Assembly: GCA_947176425.1 (NCBI GenBank) | Contig: CAMWQV010000179.1 | Coordinates: forward strand, 1-5,538 | Length of the DNA: 5,538 bases | Reading direction: 5' to 3' | Source of the DNA: an uncultured Clostridia bacterium | GTDB taxonomy: Bacteria > Bacillota > Clostridia > Oscillospirales > Oscillospiraceae | Part shown: in pieces, positions 4,759 to 5,538 of the stretch | Layout of the letters: the number at the start of each line of letters is the position of its first letter | Position numbering within the stretch: the first letter of the stretch is position 1 | Translations under genes and position numbers: made by a program | The notes under the pieces: generated by a model | What the model saw: the letters and a program-made list of their open reading frames with translations, nothing else | The model's database searches: none | Told to the model about the DNA's origin: nothing

Positions 4759-4796
4759 CTTTGTCAGAAATCCAGAAATTAAAAGGAGATCACTTG

Positions 4797-5538
4797 ATGA
4801 AAAATACCGAAAAAACCATGGATAAGATTGTTTCCCTCTGCAAAGGACGCGGATTTATTTTCGCCGGCAGCGAAATCTACGGCGGACTCGCCAATACATG
4901 GGATTACGGTCCTCTCGGGGTGGAACTGAAAAACAACGTCAAAAAAGCCTGGTGGAAAAAATTTGTTCAGGAAAATCCTTATAATGTCGGCCTTGACGCC
5001 GCAATCCTGATGAATCCGCAAGTATGGGTTGCTTCCGGTCATGTGGGCGGTTTCTCCGACCCCCTCATGGACTGCAAAGAGTGTAAAGAACGCTTCCGCG
5101 CTGATAAACTGATTGAGGACTGGTGTCAGGAGACCGGCTATACCCTGGAAAAATCCGTTGACGCGTTCTCCCAGGATGAGATGAAAGCTTTTGTGGAAGA
5201 ACACAACATCCCCTGTCCCAGCTGCGGCAAGCATAATTTTACCGATATCCGGAAATTTAACCTGATGTTCAAGACCTTCCAGGGTGTGACGGAGGACGCG
5301 AAAAATACCGTCTATCTGCGTCCTGAGACTGCCCAGGGTATTTTTGTCAACTTCCAGAATGTCCAGCGCACCACCCGCCGCAAACTGCCTTTTGGCGTAT
5401 GCCAGGTGGGGAAGAGTTTCCGCAATGAGATTACCCCCGGCAACTTCACGTTCCGTACCCGTGAGTTTGAGCAGATGGAACTGGAATTTTTCTGTAAACC
5501 CGGCACGGAACTGGAGTGGTTCGCATACTGGAAAAACT
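4797..5538 (+). CDS. glyS: Glycyl-tRNA synthetase, single-chain (alpha2) type, 3'-truncated by window edge
   Basis: Charges tRNA-Gly with glycine using ATP; a cytoplasmic class II synthetase. The first 247 residues are present, out of roughly 460 usual for this family, with no stop before the window ends. The opening GRGFIFAGSEIYGGLANTWDYG (17-38) is diagnostic of the single-chain enzyme rather than the separate alpha and beta subunits (GlyQ/GlyS) of many bacteria. Then come MNPQVWVASGHVGGFSDPL (72-90), RPETAQGIF (175-183), and class II motif 2 FRNEITP...FRTREFEQMELEFF (208-232) with the ATP-contacting arginines. Two CxxC pairs (C93/C96 and C140/C143) flank an insertion and may bind zinc (inference). 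The start ATG at 4797 follows AAAAGGAGAT (4781-4790) by six bases; a TTG directly before it is less likely. Motif 3 and the anticodon-binding domain lie beyond the window. No T-box leader is seen. Confidence 0.95.
   Translation, partial: MKNTEKTMDKIVSLCKGRGFIFAGSEIYGGLANTWDYGPLGVELKNNVKKAWWKKFVQENPYNVGLDAAILMNPQVWVASGHVGGFSDPLMDCKECKERFRADKLIEDWCQETGYTLEKSVDAFSQDEMKAFVEEHNIPCPSCGKHNFTDIRKFNLMFKTFQGVTEDAKNTVYLRPETAQGIFVNFQNVQRTTRRKLPFGVCQVGKSFRNEITPGNFTFRTREFEQMELEFFCKPGTELEWFAYWKN

Noticed and set aside
4779..5234. 151-residue - strand open frame at the start of glyS
   Set aside because: The + strand encodes an unmistakable glycyl-tRNA synthetase with a ribosome binding site. The - frame is its complement.
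1..5538. CRISPR array, insertion sequence, integrase or plasmid origin
   Set aside because: No regularly spaced direct repeats, no transposase or recombinase frame, and no iteron pattern were seen in either strand.

Overview
The window looks like chromosomal DNA from a Clostridia-type Firmicute, probably in or near the Ruminococcaceae/Oscillospiraceae. This is an inference from four things: the wording of GroES and GroEL (including a C-terminus rich in Gly and Met), strong AGGAGG-type ribosome binding sites, a single-chain glycyl-tRNA synthetase, and a holin-like type I toxin locus. Most genes are moderately GC-rich. One acetyltransferase gene is clearly more AT-rich than the rest.

Layout from left to right. 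The 3' part of groES and a complete groEL form a chaperonin operon on the + strand. An intergenic block of strong palindromes follows (about 2050-2168). Convergent to groEL, on the - strand, lies a small GNAT N-acetyltransferase gene. Next is a compact locus that ordinary gene calling would miss. It has a 34-codon - strand gene for a holin-like, single-membrane-helix peptide (3026-3130). It also has a + strand antisense RNA (about 2951-3037), driven by an exact TTGACA-17-TATAAT promoter and ending in a hairpin that contains the toxin stop codon. I read it as a type I toxin-antitoxin pair.

To the right, a near-consensus promoter drives a class I PLP-dependent aminotransferase, which ends at a probable hairpin terminator. 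A tRNA-Pro(UGG) gene follows, with its own consensus promoter and an intrinsic terminator. The window ends inside glyS, the single-chain glycyl-tRNA synthetase, whose 5' 247 codons are present.

How the parts relate: groES/groEL, tRNA-Pro and glyS are core housekeeping functions (protein folding and translation). The aminotransferase belongs to amino-acid metabolism. The stretch between groEL and the aminotransferase is the accessory part. It combines a lower-GC GNAT gene, palindromic elements and the toxin/antisense-RNA locus, and is where the less expected biology lies. The toxin mRNA and the aminotransferase mRNA are divergent, and their candidate promoters overlap. The tRNA-Pro promoter may also supply glyS by read-through, because I see no separate glyS promoter and no room for a T-box leader.
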